Notes: generated by a model from the sequence alone, not told the origin. A DNA stretch of 64,000 bases from Brevipalpus yothersi (GCA_003956705.1 QZCP01000679.1:1-64000), one strand, 5' to 3'; shown: positions 53,221-64,000, counted from the stretch's first letter. Numbers and translations are program-made.

Positions 53221-54276
53221 AGAGAAAAAAAAGTGGTCTGCATCAAGTGGTACTACCATCGAGAGTCCTTCTTATTACAAGCCCTATTGCTTTCTAGCTT
53301 ACCTTCTCATAGGTAAGGCTTTAATGTACTAGTGTACCTTTAAGGTTGCCTCCTCAAAGGGCGAGGCACAAAAGTTAACCAACAACAGAGCTGTTGAAGA
53401 GAGAGAGAGAAGAAGATAGATATTACCTGGGATACCTTTGTGTGTACTGTGTATGTTTGGCATGTGAGACAACTCTTTTGGACACTCATATAATATAACA
53501 TCATCATCATCATCTTTAATTGTGTGTTTAAATTGTTTTTACTGTTCATATCATTCCATTCATTTGACACTTGAGGGTCCATGACTACTACTTGATATAG
53601 TACTTGATATATCATCTTGTATTAAGACTTTTTGATTTGTATACATTTACCATTTTATTGGTCATCAAAGAGCTGGTCTTTCCAATTCCGTTGACAATCA
53701 TATCCACACAAAACAAGTCACTTTTCACTTTGGTAAGTCAATATCGATGTTTGTTGCTTTTCCTCTTTCTTTTCCTCTCTCTTACTCTATCAAATCTGAT
53801 CACATACTTTTGCTTTCCACTTCTCAGTGTAATTTCATCATTAATGTTTTCTGCTTTTTTTGTTAATCGATAACATCATCGCTATTATTTTTGTTCACAA
53901 CAGATCCTTTTTTGTGGCTCGATCACCATATATGTATGTGATCACGATAGGATAGTGTAAATGATCCGGGTTTTGACTTGATTTTTGAAATTATTTCATG
54001 TGATTTTGAGATTGTGTTCTTTTATATATATATATTCGGCCAAATTGATCATCATTGTCGAGTGTAAAGTTGACATTTTCCATCAAACTTTCATCTTCAA
54101 CTCTTATCATTCAACAACAAAGCTCCCAAACCCACAAACCATACCACACACTTGACCGCCAATCATCATTATCTCAAATCTGACAATCGAATTATCATCC
54201 ATTGGTATTGCCAAATCAACCATCTTCACCATTAATTGGAAATATCCTGCCATTATCATCGCCATTGACCATCAGC
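52176..54276. other. Intergenic / probable M6 promoter and 5' leader
   Basis: 2.1 kb with the WBP2 3' UTR, the long GA repeat at 53135-53213 and AT-rich sequence before the M6 start. The stretch 54202-54276 is open in the M6 frame but has no ATG. Confidence 0.6.
53135..53213. repeat. (GA)39 microsatellite
   Basis: About 78 bp of GA dinucleotides ending in AAAGAGAAAGAG. Confidence 0.96.
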
Positions 54277-56647
54277 ATGCTACGAAACGGTGACATTTCT
54301 TATTCAAGTATAGCTCCTAATCACCAAGGTTCAAATTGTGCTTGTTGCTTTTGCTCTTGCCAATGTTCTCTTAAGTGTAAGTGTGTGTTCCGTTGATTGG
54401 CTTTCCGCAATGCTTGTAGAACGTTGTTGATGTTGTTGCATGAGTTCAATTTTACTCTTCTTCATCATCCTCACATTCTTTCTCTTTCTCTCTCTCTCTC
54501 CCTCTTCTTCCACCTCAATCACCCTCACAACCTTCTGCCCATTAAAACAACATCAAAATCACCATTAAGTGAAGTTCTGATCGCTAAGGTGGCTGCACTC
54601 ACTCACTCATCTATCCATCTATCTATCGTCCTGTCTCATCCTTTTTCTTATTCTTATTCTTTTTCTTATTCCTGTTCTCATGTCTTGTCTTATCTACCTC
54701 TCTCCTTCTCTTTCTCATTACAATCAGTGTACAATCATCGCTCTGAATCAAACATATCTCGTCCATTTCATTTCATTTACTTTTTGCACTGCTCTCAAGA
54801 ATGTGCCTCAAAGCGTCCACCGCAAATGCTCTCCGTGTACTGCTTCCCTCCAATCATCCTGAATCATTTAGCAATCAAATTAATCAGAGTATTTATAATT
54901 TTAATTTTTCAGCTTGTTTAAAATCATGTCTACTAGGCATTCCATATGGAACCATCCTAGCCACTTTAATGTCATTATGTGGAATCGCTATAGTGATCGT
55001 ATCTTTGCTCGAATCCACTGCCATATCAGATCAGCTACTTTTTGAGCTTCTTCATCGTAAATTTCTATGGTAAGTTCCAATTTCCACCCACATTTCTCCC
55101 ACCTCTTCACTCACTCATAAACACTGATTGACACACACCCAAATGCTCGAGATGTGTTGGTTCATCTATCCCATCTGTTTTCGAAGCTCTTATCACTCGA
55201 ATTCCACCATCCAGTTCCGTGTTACAAATTCTTGCTAGATTATTCTAGTTCATTCCATCCACCTTGAGGCTTGAAAAACTTGATTTTCCTACGATCAACA
55301 AGTTCATCTTCGTTTATTCAACCTCATCAATGAATATTACATCATTAGAATATTTTTCTCACCACTTTTCTCACCCTGCATTGAGTATAGAAATTTCGAA
55401 TATTTTCAAAATTGCATTCTTTAGTTCATATCAGGGCATTGCTAGCTTTCCACCAATATCTATCTTCTTGTTATCATTCATCATTCACCATCTTAGTTCA
55501 ATTCTGCTCGGGTTTCATGCAGTTTATAGAAATGTGCGCTTCCAAAAAAATAAATCTAACAAGAAATTGAGCAAAGAATGTTCTTCCCGCTCTATTGGCT
55601 ATGAAAAATCAAAAGTTCTACCAGCTATGCAGTCCTGAGACTTAAAGCTTCATCACTGAGGTTCCACAATTTCCCTTCTTTTATGATTTCTTTAACTTCT
55701 CTGTTCGAAGCATTCCAGGAAAATAATTCATTCTGTTGACCTTGCATATAGGACCAAAGAACAGTGAGATTATTCAGCTCTCAGGAAAGTTGGTTCTCCG
55801 AAATATGCATTACAATTCGACACAAGAGTAATTTAGATTAGTACCATACCGAAACTAACAAGTGTGAGAGTCACTGTGTAGAGAGTTGAGTGTCGGTCCC
55901 AATATCGTCTCAACTTGGAGAAACTTGATCGAGCACACAGTTTTATGATTCTTTCCTCTCTCTGATGTCTCTTCTTTTCCTTCAAGGTTCAATGATCTCA
56001 AAGTAATTTACATAATACTATGTGTACTACTGCTGATCATAGTGCTCATTAACTTGCTGGTTGGATGTATGACGACTGGGAGACGGACGACAAATCATAC
56101 AGGTGGAGGACCAAGCGTTGGATGTGGTTTATGTGGTCCCGCAACTGGTTGCCTGGTGAAAACTATCTTCATTCTCAACTACATTCTATTCTATGCCATT
56201 GTAGCATTAACTTTGATATTTGCTATCGCCCTATTCGTTTGTTTCATCATGTCCTCATTATGTACAGACGGTAAAACTGTTTCCGAATCATATGGAACAA
56301 TGCCACCATCATCCGAAGTATCTGATAGCAATCAACAGCTCAATCTGAGACTTTTTGCTCCTCTACTTGGCTTACGAGCTAACGAGACGGATTATCTCCT
56401 TTTCAAGGATCACAAATTGAAAAAATTTTGTATCGACTATTTGGGTAGCTTGTACCTCTATGTAACACTGTGTTTTGCTGGTTTTCTTCTTCTATGCATC
56501 GGTTTTCTCAATTATCTGATCAATTTGAGCGTCAATTGGGCTCGAGTAACCACATCACAAAAATGTGCCGAACTCATCTACCTAAACTCTGCTGAGATGA
56601 CTGCCTTTGGCAGTAGCTCGGTTGATAATGGTGGTGGGCGCTTCTAA
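54277..56647 (+). CDS. M6: M6 / proteolipid protein (PLP/DM20/GPM6 family)
   Basis: Four-pass plasma-membrane protein of the myelin proteolipid family, acting in neuronal and epithelial membranes. Exons 54277-54376, 54913-55069, 55987-56647 (phases 1 and 2) give 305 aa. Membrane segments: IPYGTILATLMSLCGIAIVI, VIYIILCVLLLIIVLINLLV, a long one around ILFYAIVALTLIFAIALFV, and YLYVTLCFAGFLLLCIGFL; the CMTTG loop follows the second, as in fly M6. A large extracellular loop with cysteines (SSLC, KFC) lies between segments 3 and 4. Before segment 1 a cluster of eight cysteines (21-39) is a probable palmitoylation region, more Cys-rich than usual. The start is the first ATG in frame, with an open frame continuing 75 bp upstream, so a longer N-terminus from another exon is possible. 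Confidence 0.9.
55070..55986 (+). other. M6 intron 2
   Basis: 917-bp intron between ATG|GTAAGT and TTCAAG. The 124-codon ORF at 55264-55638 inside it has no family features and is probably chance. Confidence 0.65.
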
Positions 56648-58218
56648 CCATGGAATCGAAATTTTTTTTGCCAATTTCTCGCCATGACTCTACATGAGTT
56701 CCATTCAAATTCCATTCACAGCATTTCGATCAAAGAACACCGACAATCACAAAATCACCTACATTTTTCAAAAGTTCTTCACACTCCACAACTCGTTTCT
56801 CACAATGCCATCCCTCTGCGGCAAGCTGAAAAAAAAACTTTTCTATTCCAACTCATGTTAATCAAAGTACTTCTTGCTGAGAGCACAGCTCAAACGCAAT
56901 ATTTGGCAATTTTTGTATTTGATTTATATATTTGATGAAGCTAATCAATGCATTACACATAAATTATTCAGTCTGGAAAGAAGCTTTTGATTACTTTAAC
57001 AATTGAAAGATGAAAAGTTCCTCCACGAAAGTTCAATCAGTTGTAGAACAAATCGGGTCAGATCAGGAGATGAAAAATTTTCTTCATTGAAAAATTTAAA
57101 TGGAGCTAACCTCGTTAAAAATAGAATGATTACAGTCTTATGATTCTATGCGACTCTCAGTCGTGACATGGCTCTATTCTAGGCTCATAGGACTTTTCAC
57201 TGGCCTCTAGGAAACATTCAGAGAATTGAACAATACGGTAAAGTAAGTAGAAGTCTGTAACAACTGGGAAAAGTTCTGCAATGAACGTTTCAACTCACAA
57301 CTCTTGAGTTATGATATATTATAATGCAATGTATGATACACAAGTTAGAGAAAGTCGCTTACCGATCGAGATTTCATAACAAAACTTTTACAGTTTATCT
57401 GATTTTATTTCCATGAAATTTATGCACGAACAATTAAATCCTTTGAAAACCATTCATAGTCCGATTTTTAAGGAACATTGGTGGTTAATTCCGTGAAATA
57501 TTTTGAATTTGCTAGATTCAAAGATCATCATGAGTGTGACATGGAAACTCTTTCATTACCATACTGCTACCATATCGAGAGCTCTTGTTTCGTCTGATCA
57601 AACTGGACGTTCAAATTCGTCATCTTAAAACACTTCTATCTGAATTTTTCTCCTACTTTTAGGTCTTAGAAGCTCAATATGAACTTTAGCTGATCAATAG
57701 CACTTTCATTTCACCCTACTAATTGAAAATCTTAATATCCACCACCGAGTTTAATGATTCCCTTATCAGTTATCGATAAAAAATGAGGTCATGTGAAGAG
57801 TAGCTCGTCAATTTCTCTGTAGCTGTAGATATTGCATGTTATAAACATTTTACACACAGAAACCAGGAAGTCTATCAACTAGGAAGATACGTTGTAGTGT
57901 AGAGCAAGATATTTCGATGCCAGTACAAAATTATGGTCATCAAAGAGCAGATTCAATAATTTGATACCATTTTTATTTTGCGAGTACAAAATATGTGAAA
58001 TATAGTGAAGTAATCGAAAAAAATCGATAAAAAATAATATTCATCGATTATTCAAAGTATTACATTAATCCACAATGATTAGAATCATAGCACAGTCTTG
58101 AATCGGAGGGATCATTTTTCTCTTTCAATTGGTAACTTATCCAAGAGAGTTTAAGAAGACTGTATTATCACGCTTCGATCCCGTTGCGAACGGATCCATT
58201 GAGCTCATCAGTATCATC
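56648..58218. other. Intergenic after M6
   Basis: 1.6 kb of AT-rich sequence, including the M6 3' UTR. No gene or repeat recognised. Confidence 0.6.
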
Positions 58219-58479
58219 TCAATCAAAACGAGGTCTTGGATGAACATAATGTTCGTGATCAATTTTGGAGAACAGCCGATGCTGGCGATTTTCGAATCTG
58301 TTGAACGGTTTGGTATGGTGTTTTCGAATCATATCAGAGAATGGTCTCACCTCAGGAGCTCGCATCTGATGGACAAGAGCCGCTGAAGCACCAACAAAAG
58401 GAACCACTGTCGATATGATGCCAGCAGGAACAATCCAGTAATTCTTTCGAGTGATAGTCAAAACTCTTGACAAACTCAT
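58219..58479 (-). CDS. Small single-pass membrane protein, possibly mitochondrial
   Basis: Single-exon ORF of 86 aa. The N-terminus MSLSRVLTITRKNYW is basic with no acidic residue, followed by a hydrophobic helix (IVPAGIISTVVPFVGASAAL) and a hydrophilic His/Arg-rich tail with FNRFENRQHR. This layout is typical of small accessory subunits of respiratory complexes in the inner mitochondrial membrane, but no specific subunit was recognised. The upstream 5' side (about 58,500-58,800) is AT-rich and could hold the promoter. Confidence 0.55.
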   Translation of the reverse strand: MSLSRVLTITRKNYWIVPAGIISTVVPFVGASAALVHQMRAPEVRPFSDMIRKHHTKPFNRFENRQHRLFSKIDHEHYVHPRPRFD

Positions 58480-58845
58480 TTTGATACCAAACTAACTACA
58501 CTTGATCACGCTGAATAAAAATCACAAGACAAAACCAAGTACTCCAAAAAGTACTAAAACTTTTTCGAAAGACTGTGAGAACTGATCGAAAGTAGCAGAA
58601 TTACACACAAAAATCGAAAATCAAGTAATGAAAAAAGTCAGAAAACTTTTTGCCAAAATCGAAAGTGAAAGTAAAACTGTGTTGGTTGATCGAGAGTTGA
58701 TTTGAATGTGAGGCCACAACAGAAAATGAAAGCGCTTATATTATGTTGGGACCAAAACAAGGTTCGCTGATCGAGATCACGTAAGCCCAGCAAGCGTGAT
58801 CAAAGAGGCAGACTTAGCGAGCGGCTATAAGGCTATTAAGGCGCG

Positions 58846-58847
<2 letters not shown>

Positions 58848-58904
<57 letters not shown>
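58848..58904. repeat. (CT)28 microsatellite
   Basis: About 57 bp of CT repeats in a GC-richer pocket of an otherwise AT-rich spacer. Confidence 0.95.
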
Positions 58905-58907
<3 letters not shown>

Positions 58908-58982
58908 TCATCTCTCTTCTCTTGCTCCATTAGTTGTGGATAACAAAACGAGGCTGTTTCTCCTAGGCTGTTGATAAACAAC

Positions 58983-59234
58983 ATGACGATGAGCTCACAA
59001 AGAGGAATTACTGGTTGGCAATTTAATCAAGTCTCATGGTTATACTTGATGGGAGCATTCCGACAGTGTGGGTCTACACTTTTTTCTTTCTTTTTTTCTT
59101 TCAGCCTTTGGGCCCAGTCGATGAACGATTCTGAAGTTTCTATTGGAAATATTTCTTACAGGCTGTGGAAGATTGATAATAGTGTTGTGATTGGAGGGCT
59201 CTTATCACCAGTAAGATTATCCATAGCAGGGTAG
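58983..59234 (+). CDS. Doubtful small ORF
   Basis: An ATG-led frame of 83 codons starting MTMSSQRGITGWQF. The middle holds a pyrimidine tract ending TTTCTTTCAG, so a 39-bp in-frame intron could be present; a donor-like CCA|GTAAGA follows LLSP. No family was recognised. It might be the start of a spliced gene or chance. Confidence 0.2.
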   Translation: MTMSSQRGITGWQFNQVSWLYLMGAFRQCGSTLFSFFFSFSLWAQSMNDSEVSIGNISYRLWKIDNSVVIGGLLSPVRLSIAG

Positions 59235-59842
59235 ACAAGTTTGTAAACAGAGCGGTGTGTTCTGGTGTGCTAGAAATAATTTCTCACGTGCCGATCAATT
59301 GCTCTCATTCGGTGTACGTGCAGGAAAGGAGAGATCACTGTCATGCTGTTCATATCGAGTGAAAGGCAGTCTCTCTGGTGAAAGGCGAGTAAATTGATGA
59401 GCCCTTGAAATTGAGTTCAGAGGTTTTATAATTTCGAAAATTAGGATATCTCTGTTGGCTGGATTGAGAATTTCCTGTCTACAAGTGGAGATAGTTGTGA
59501 TCCTCAAATTCATTGGACGTATTTTGAGTTCGTATAATAATGGTAAATCAGTTGCAAACACTTATTCAACTTTGAATAAAATTGATGAGACAAACTGATA
59601 AATTGATAGGCTGAGACAGCACAAAGTTTTTCTTTTGAGTTGAAAATTTCAACGATATCATGTATATCTTTCGATTTATTCAGGAGCAATCTGATTTGAT
59701 CGTTGGAGCAACTTAAGAATTCCAACGAGTTTTTGCATTCTAAAAGTATACACTCATTTTTAGTTGAAAAAACTACTTAGTTTCGATCCTCAACACGTAA
59801 ATTGAAAAACAATTCGCTGGTCGAAAAAATACATAGCATTTG

Positions 59843-60445
59843 TTAAATATGTTTGGCCATGAGTGTTTTGATGGATCCAGAGGAACCACAGGAAACCATG
59901 GATGGAAGAGGAGGAAGAGGAGGAGGAGCTGGATGAGATGGATGAGATGGAGGAGAGAAAGTTGCTTGGTCCACATTTTTTGGCAAATGGCTGGAAGAGA
60001 TTTCGGTTAACCTCGAGAAGACTTGAGTAACTTGTCCAGGCACTATTTTGTAGCCCAGTTTTTGGTAAAATTCGACCTTGTCAGTTGTGGTGAGCCGAAA
60101 TTCTCGGAAACCCAGAGTTTGCAAAAATTTTTCCACTTGATCCATGAAATATCGGCCCAATCCACGATTACGGTATTCAGGTCGAATCACCAGGCTCTCG
60201 ATGAAAATGTTATCTCCTAATTCTCGAGTCAATTTAACATGTCCTACAACATCACAATCATCAACATTACCACCATCATCATCATCATCTTTACCTCGCA
60301 GTAATAGTAAAGATATTGGAAAATTATCGTTAGACTTTTCGAGTGATTGCATTCTTGCTGTTTCACTTCGAGGCCATTCTGCGTTCAAAATGGAGCAACA
60401 TTTGCTCATCAAATTGGGATACTCATGCAATTTAACTATTCTCAT
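59843..60445 (-). CDS. Naa80: N-alpha-acetyltransferase 80 (actin N-terminal acetyltransferase)
   Basis: GNAT-fold enzyme that transfers acetyl from acetyl-CoA to the N-terminus of processed actin in the cytosol. Single exon, 200 aa. The N-terminal LNAEWPRSETAR segment is typical of NAA80. The acetyl-CoA loop is R92-N-R-G-L-G97, and EFRLTTTDKVEFYQKLGY matches the family's end of the fold. A Pro-rich tail (APPPLPPLP) probably binds profilin, as known for NAA80, and the last residues LMAKHI resemble the conserved end. An acidic Asp-rich insert (residues 53-65) lies between two core strands, where the human enzyme has a different loop. The gene starts 370 bp from the start of WBP2-like copy 2 in opposite orientation. 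Confidence 0.92.
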   Translation of the reverse strand: MRIVKLHEYPNLMSKCCSILNAEWPRSETARMQSLEKSNDNFPISLLLLRGKDDDDDGGNVDDCDVVGHVKLTRELGDNIFIESLVIRPEYRNRGLGRYFMDQVEKFLQTLGFREFRLTTTDKVEFYQKLGYKIVPGQVTQVFSRLTEISSSHLPKNVDQATFSPPSHPSHPAPPPLPPLPSMVSCGSSGSIKTLMAKHI

Positions 60446-60815
60446 TTCTTACAAGCTATAGATATTTTATTCAATTTAATTTAAAATGAGACTCATAATT
60501 AATTTCATTAATTCAATTACGATGAGTTGGTAAATTCAACAGATAAAACTCGAGCGATACTTTATAATCACAAGATGGCAGTATGAAAATATTTCTCAAA
60601 GCTAAACGCAAGCGCATTTGAATTTTCGAATGGCGGCAAACAGAACTCTCATCGGTTTGGTTCAACTTTTTCTTGAGCTGATGACAAACAGCGTTATTAT
60701 TCATTGCATCATCCTCTTGATTACGTGTGTGAGAGAAGGTATTCAATTAAATTGTAAACAATTTGTAATAATCAGCTTTATTGGTTTGTAGTGAAGAGGG
60801 GGTGTGACACTCAAG
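60446..60815. promoter_or_regulatory. Bidirectional intergenic region, Naa80 / WBP2-like copy 2
   Basis: 370 bp between divergent start codons. Its right end (from about 60739) is the copied 5' flank of the first WBP2-like gene; its left end must serve Naa80. Confidence 0.45.
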
Positions 60816-61138
60816 ATGGGTTCAATTAATGATGCTCATCAAGCTGATGGAGGAGTTTTACTGTTTTCGGGCGAATTGATACTACTTTATTGTGACTCGG
60901 TGCAATGTGAGATCAAAGGCAAAGGAAAAGTGAGTATCTCTTGTTTTTGATTTATTCATCATCAAATTCTACATCTATTCCATTCTCATCTTAACTATTG
61001 TACCATCAAATGTTTACTCTCTCTCCCCATCAGACGAAAGGAAGAATCTTTTTGACAACACATAGGATTGTTTTCACCTCTTCAGCTGGCCAAAATGCTA
61101 GTGTCAAATCTTTCTCGGCACCTTTCTTCGCAATGTCC
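60739..61138 (+). repeat. Duplicated segment, copy 2 (WBP2 5' part)
   Basis: Counterpart of 50963-51393 in the same orientation. The intron is 104 bp here and 115 bp in copy 1, and the near-identity runs through it. Confidence 0.9.
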
Positions 61139-62546
61139 ACCCTCTCACTGGAATCCTTGAGCTCTGATTCTGTCACCGGTAAAGTTTTTGGTCTCAAAGA
61201 GCTCGTGTTTGTACTTAATTTCAACGTAGATGAGGCTGAGGTATTCACACAGTTGATTAAAGATGCTGCTGAGCGAGCTCATGCCAACTCTGTTGTATCG
61301 GGATGTCAATCTCTCTCTCAATGTCCAAGACCAGATCCCGATAGCTATAACCAAACTACAGTTGATGATGTTTATAAACCAAATCATTCGGTTGGTCTTG
61401 TTCTACCGTTCCAACAGTTCAACGAATCTCCCCCACATGGCCTTACCTATGTTTGCGATATTCCACCTCCTTATCCTGGTGAGTCAATTTCCCATCTCAA
61501 GTTTCTTCATCAAGCTGAAAGTTTTCTTTTTGTTTACGCAAGTCTAAGAAAAGCAAATTTCTATAATTTTCTATCTTCCTCCTATTTTTTCAGGGTTCAT
61601 TTCTTCTAGTGACTCCATGCCAGCGGAAAATCCTTCGCCAGGTACTCCTTCTAAGAGAAAAATCATTTCTTTGAGGGATAAACTCGCTCTCAATGGATCT
61701 GGTAAGCGAGTTCTACAATTTCGAGGCTCATTCCGACCATCTCCATATCATAAATGTCCTTTGAAGAAGAAACAAGATGAGTCCAATGAAGGCTGCTCCA
61801 ATGAATCTACGACCCTTGAACTATCTAAAGCTTCATCACCACAGCAATCAGATGAAAATAGTCCGAAAGAGGCTAAGATTCTCGAAACACCTCGACCTTC
61901 AGTGTCACGGTTACCTTTTGAAAGTGTTAGAATGGAGCCTAGAATTATAGAAACTTCAAGATCCTCAACCCCACAATCATTCAACGGTAGTGATAAGATA
62001 GATACTGATATCGAAACTCCTAGCGTTTTGAAAGGACGATCGTTCAGCGAAAGCGAAAGGACTGACACTCCTTCACCATCAACAGATGAAGCGATGGATG
62101 GTCTCAATGATCAGCCTCTCGTTTGCTCTTTCTTATCACAGTTGGAAGTTCCAACGGGAAAAACGAATGGACTTGTAGTTGATTTCAAGACGGCTGGCAA
62201 TCGTTCGATATCAGTCAAAGGAGCCAAGCTCGAAGCTATTTTCCGATCTGTTTTCAAGTCTGAGAATATTGTTGTAAAGATCAATGGAGAGGACTCGGGA
62301 AATGAAAGTTACAATTTTGATCAACCCAAAGAAATCGAACACCGACTTATTACCAAACGAATTGATTGTAATGAATCAAATCAAGATGTACCGATGGACC
62401 AAGCTTCATCTCAAGGAACCAATCTGAGTGATATGGATCCTTTGCCAAATGGACTTCTAGATGAGCTTAATGAACCTTTCAATAGTTCAATGGATCCTAT
62501 ACTAGATTCAGAGACTGATGAATTTCTTGGGAATATTGAAGTATAA
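60816..62546 (+). CDS. WBP2-like copy 2 with unrelated C-terminal extension
   Basis: Exons 60816-60929, 61034-61478, 61594-62546 give 503 aa. Exon 1 and the start of exon 2 encode the same GRAM-domain N-terminus as copy 1 up to APFFAMS; beyond that, exon 2 is clearly diverged but alignable (for example PDPDSYNQTTVDDVYKPN). Of the three PPxY motifs only DIPPPYPG remains. Exon 3 encodes 317 residues with no similarity to copy 1: a basic start (PSKRKIISLRDKLAL), three degenerate repeats of about 20-24 residues around ETPRPS / ETSRSS / ETPSVL, and an acidic end (LLDELNEPF, ETDEFL). The extension is Ser/Thr/Pro-rich and probably disordered; a nuclear or transcription role is inference. The frame is open throughout, so it looks like a functional chimeric paralogue rather than a pseudogene. 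Confidence 0.85.
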
Positions 62547-63202
62547 ATGTTGTTACAGATGTAATCATATCAAAATGTTGATTTCACTATTGACAGTTAA
62601 ATTCTTATGTAAAAACTCTAGAATATAAAATAATCTTGTCTCTTCTCTTTGAAAAGCTTAGAGCCACGTTTTAATGAAAATTGGGGAGCGAATCGACAAT
62701 TTCTCCTGAACTAACCTATTCTCTAGTTTAATCATAACATTTAATCCTGGAAGACCTTTTCTCAATCCAATCGATCAATACGGAAAATTTTCCCTATTTA
62801 GGATTGCGAAACTCCCCTAACGTACAACCGAGCGATTATTGTGCAAGCTACATGTTCTTAAATCAATCGATTGCTCTCGCTTTCTCTCTCTTCAGGAGAA
62901 TTTGAATGCTCCTAAGAATATTCCCCTTTATTACACTCTGAACAGTCAATCCCGCCTACGAGTATTCCAAGCATTCATCATCTAAGCTGCATGATGGAAT
63001 CAGAATTCTTGTTCAGATTAAGGTGGCAGCACCCGATAGAACAGTTACGCTTGATAATATGGAGATTCAAATGCCACAAGTCTAGGAGTGTTGATGAGTA
63101 TTCCCTTGTATCTTGATTCCGATGGAGGAAGAATTTTCTCCGAAAATTGATTGTTTTATCTGTGAGATGTAATCTAATCTGATATATTATCTTCTGTTGA
63201 TA
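62547..63202. other. Intergenic, WBP2-like copy 2 to PHM-like gene
   Basis: 656 bp of AT-rich sequence expected to hold a 3' UTR and the next promoter. No other signal. Confidence 0.55.
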
Positions 63203-64000
63203 ATGAGAGTTTTGATGATACGTTTTATTTATTTACTTTTGTTTATCGCTTATATCTCGTGTGAAAACAATGAAGAGGAAACATTCCCTCTTCATATGCC
63301 AAGTGTTCAGCCTCTCGTTGTGAGTAAAATTAATCATATTAATTGGAACATATCTTACTTTCATTGGACATTTATTCCTATCCACTTAATCTATTGTGAT
63401 TATTCCTCTATTTTAACACACACTTGTGGTGATAAACTGGAAGGAATTCGTTAGCTTCTCCTCAAAAACTCTGATAATAGTAGAATAATAGTACGGATCT
63501 GCTCTAGTGCTTCTTCTCTGTTTCGTTGTCAAAAACCGTATGCTGACGTTACCATGAATTGATTTATTATTTTTAATATTCTGAAGTATCACATTTCTGG
63601 TGTATAGTCTTCATGTATGAAAGTGTCTAGCTATTTATACTATACCAATGATTGAACATCATTCCCTGACATGCAAACGAATATTGAATATGGTTCATTT
63701 TACCGTTACTTAGAGAAGAATTACAGTAGATCGTTTCTTGTAGGAAGGAATTCAGTCCTGACAATCTGCTTGTTTTACAGGAGGATGCTTACTTGTGTAC
63801 ATCATTCCGAGTTCCACGCGATTCGAATCGCTACATAACTGAATTCCTACCAAATGCTACCAAACAAAGAGTCCATCATATGTTGATATATGGATGCCAA
63901 GTTCCAGGCTATTATGAGCGAGATACTCCTCGAGTGATATGGGATTGTGGTGAAATGTCTGCTAGTCGAAGTCTAATGAGAAAAGCTGGACCATGTAGAG
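63203..64000 (+). CDS. Phm: Peptidylglycine alpha-hydroxylating monooxygenase, 5' part
   Basis: Copper- and ascorbate-dependent enzyme of the secretory pathway that hydroxylates Gly-extended neuropeptides, the first step of C-terminal amidation. Exon 63203-63319 encodes a 22-residue signal peptide (MRVLMIRFIYLLLF...) and a short spacer; after a 461-bp intron, exon 63781 onward runs to the window edge in phase 0. Seen: DAYLCTSFRVP and VHHMLIYGC, whose paired His71-His72 are the first two ligands of the CuH site, and WDCGEM, all typical of PHM/PAM. The CuM site and the rest lie outside the window, so PHM alone cannot be told from bifunctional PAM or a related copper monooxygenase. Confidence 0.88.

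Larger units (their letters stand above)
58480..59842. other. Spacer with CT repeat and one doubtful ORF
   Basis: Contains the probable promoter of the small membrane protein, the CT repeat at 58848-58904 and the doubtful ORF at 58983-59234. The rest shows nothing. Confidence 0.5.

Noticed and set aside
52950..53297. Arg/Glu-repeat ORFs over the GA microsatellite
   Set aside because: Translation of the dinucleotide repeat itself; not a protein-coding gene.
55264..55638. 124-codon ORF in M6 intron 2
   Set aside because: No start context, no family features, and it lies between two in-phase M6 exons.

Overview
The window is nuclear DNA of an animal, most likely an arthropod and plausibly an acariform mite. 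The evidence is AT-rich sequence, genes split by short GT-AG introns (about 60-120 bp) plus a few long ones, a compact layout of roughly 14 genes in 64 kb, metazoan gene families (K-Cl cotransporter, cullin-2, FoxO, M6 proteolipid, PHM-type copper monooxygenase) and abundant (GA)n/(CT)n microsatellites. The species assignment is inference. No bacterial operons, tRNAs, rRNAs, CRISPR arrays or intact transposons were seen.

Layout. A K-Cl cotransporter gene (kcc) runs on the minus strand from about 10.35 kb to beyond the left edge. Then follow 11.4 kb with many microsatellites and no convincing gene except a possible 31-bp upstream kcc exon. Cullin-2 (21.8-24.3 kb, +) and a secreted trypsin-like serine protease (25.1-26.3 kb, +) come next. 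FoxO (31.0-41.5 kb, +) has five coding exons and a 4.7-kb intron that splits the forkhead domain. After it lie a five-exon gene for a small secreted six-cysteine protein (43.4-44.0 kb, +), PUS3 (44.2-45.5 kb, -), two head-to-head cytochrome P450 genes (46.3-47.9 kb, - ; 48.5-50.2 kb, +), a WBP2-like gene (51.1-52.2 kb, +), an M6/proteolipid gene (54.3-56.6 kb, +), a small membrane protein (58.2-58.5 kb, -), the actin N-acetyltransferase NAA80 (59.8-60.4 kb, -), a second WBP2-like gene with a new C-terminus (60.8-62.5 kb, +) and the first exons of a peptidylglycine alpha-hydroxylating monooxygenase (63.2 kb to the right edge, +).

Most genes are unrelated housekeeping or signalling genes, so no pathway is shared across the window. 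The most notable local events are the WBP2 duplication, whose 5' part including an intron is almost identical between copies and then changes abruptly; the protease with an intact triad but Glu in place of oxyanion-hole Gly193 and a very acidic loop; the small six-cysteine secreted gene, whose exons are mostly too short to show as long ORFs; and two competing models for the kcc N-terminus. Exon boundaries come from reading GT-AG sites, reading phase and family knowledge; no transcript data or searches were available.
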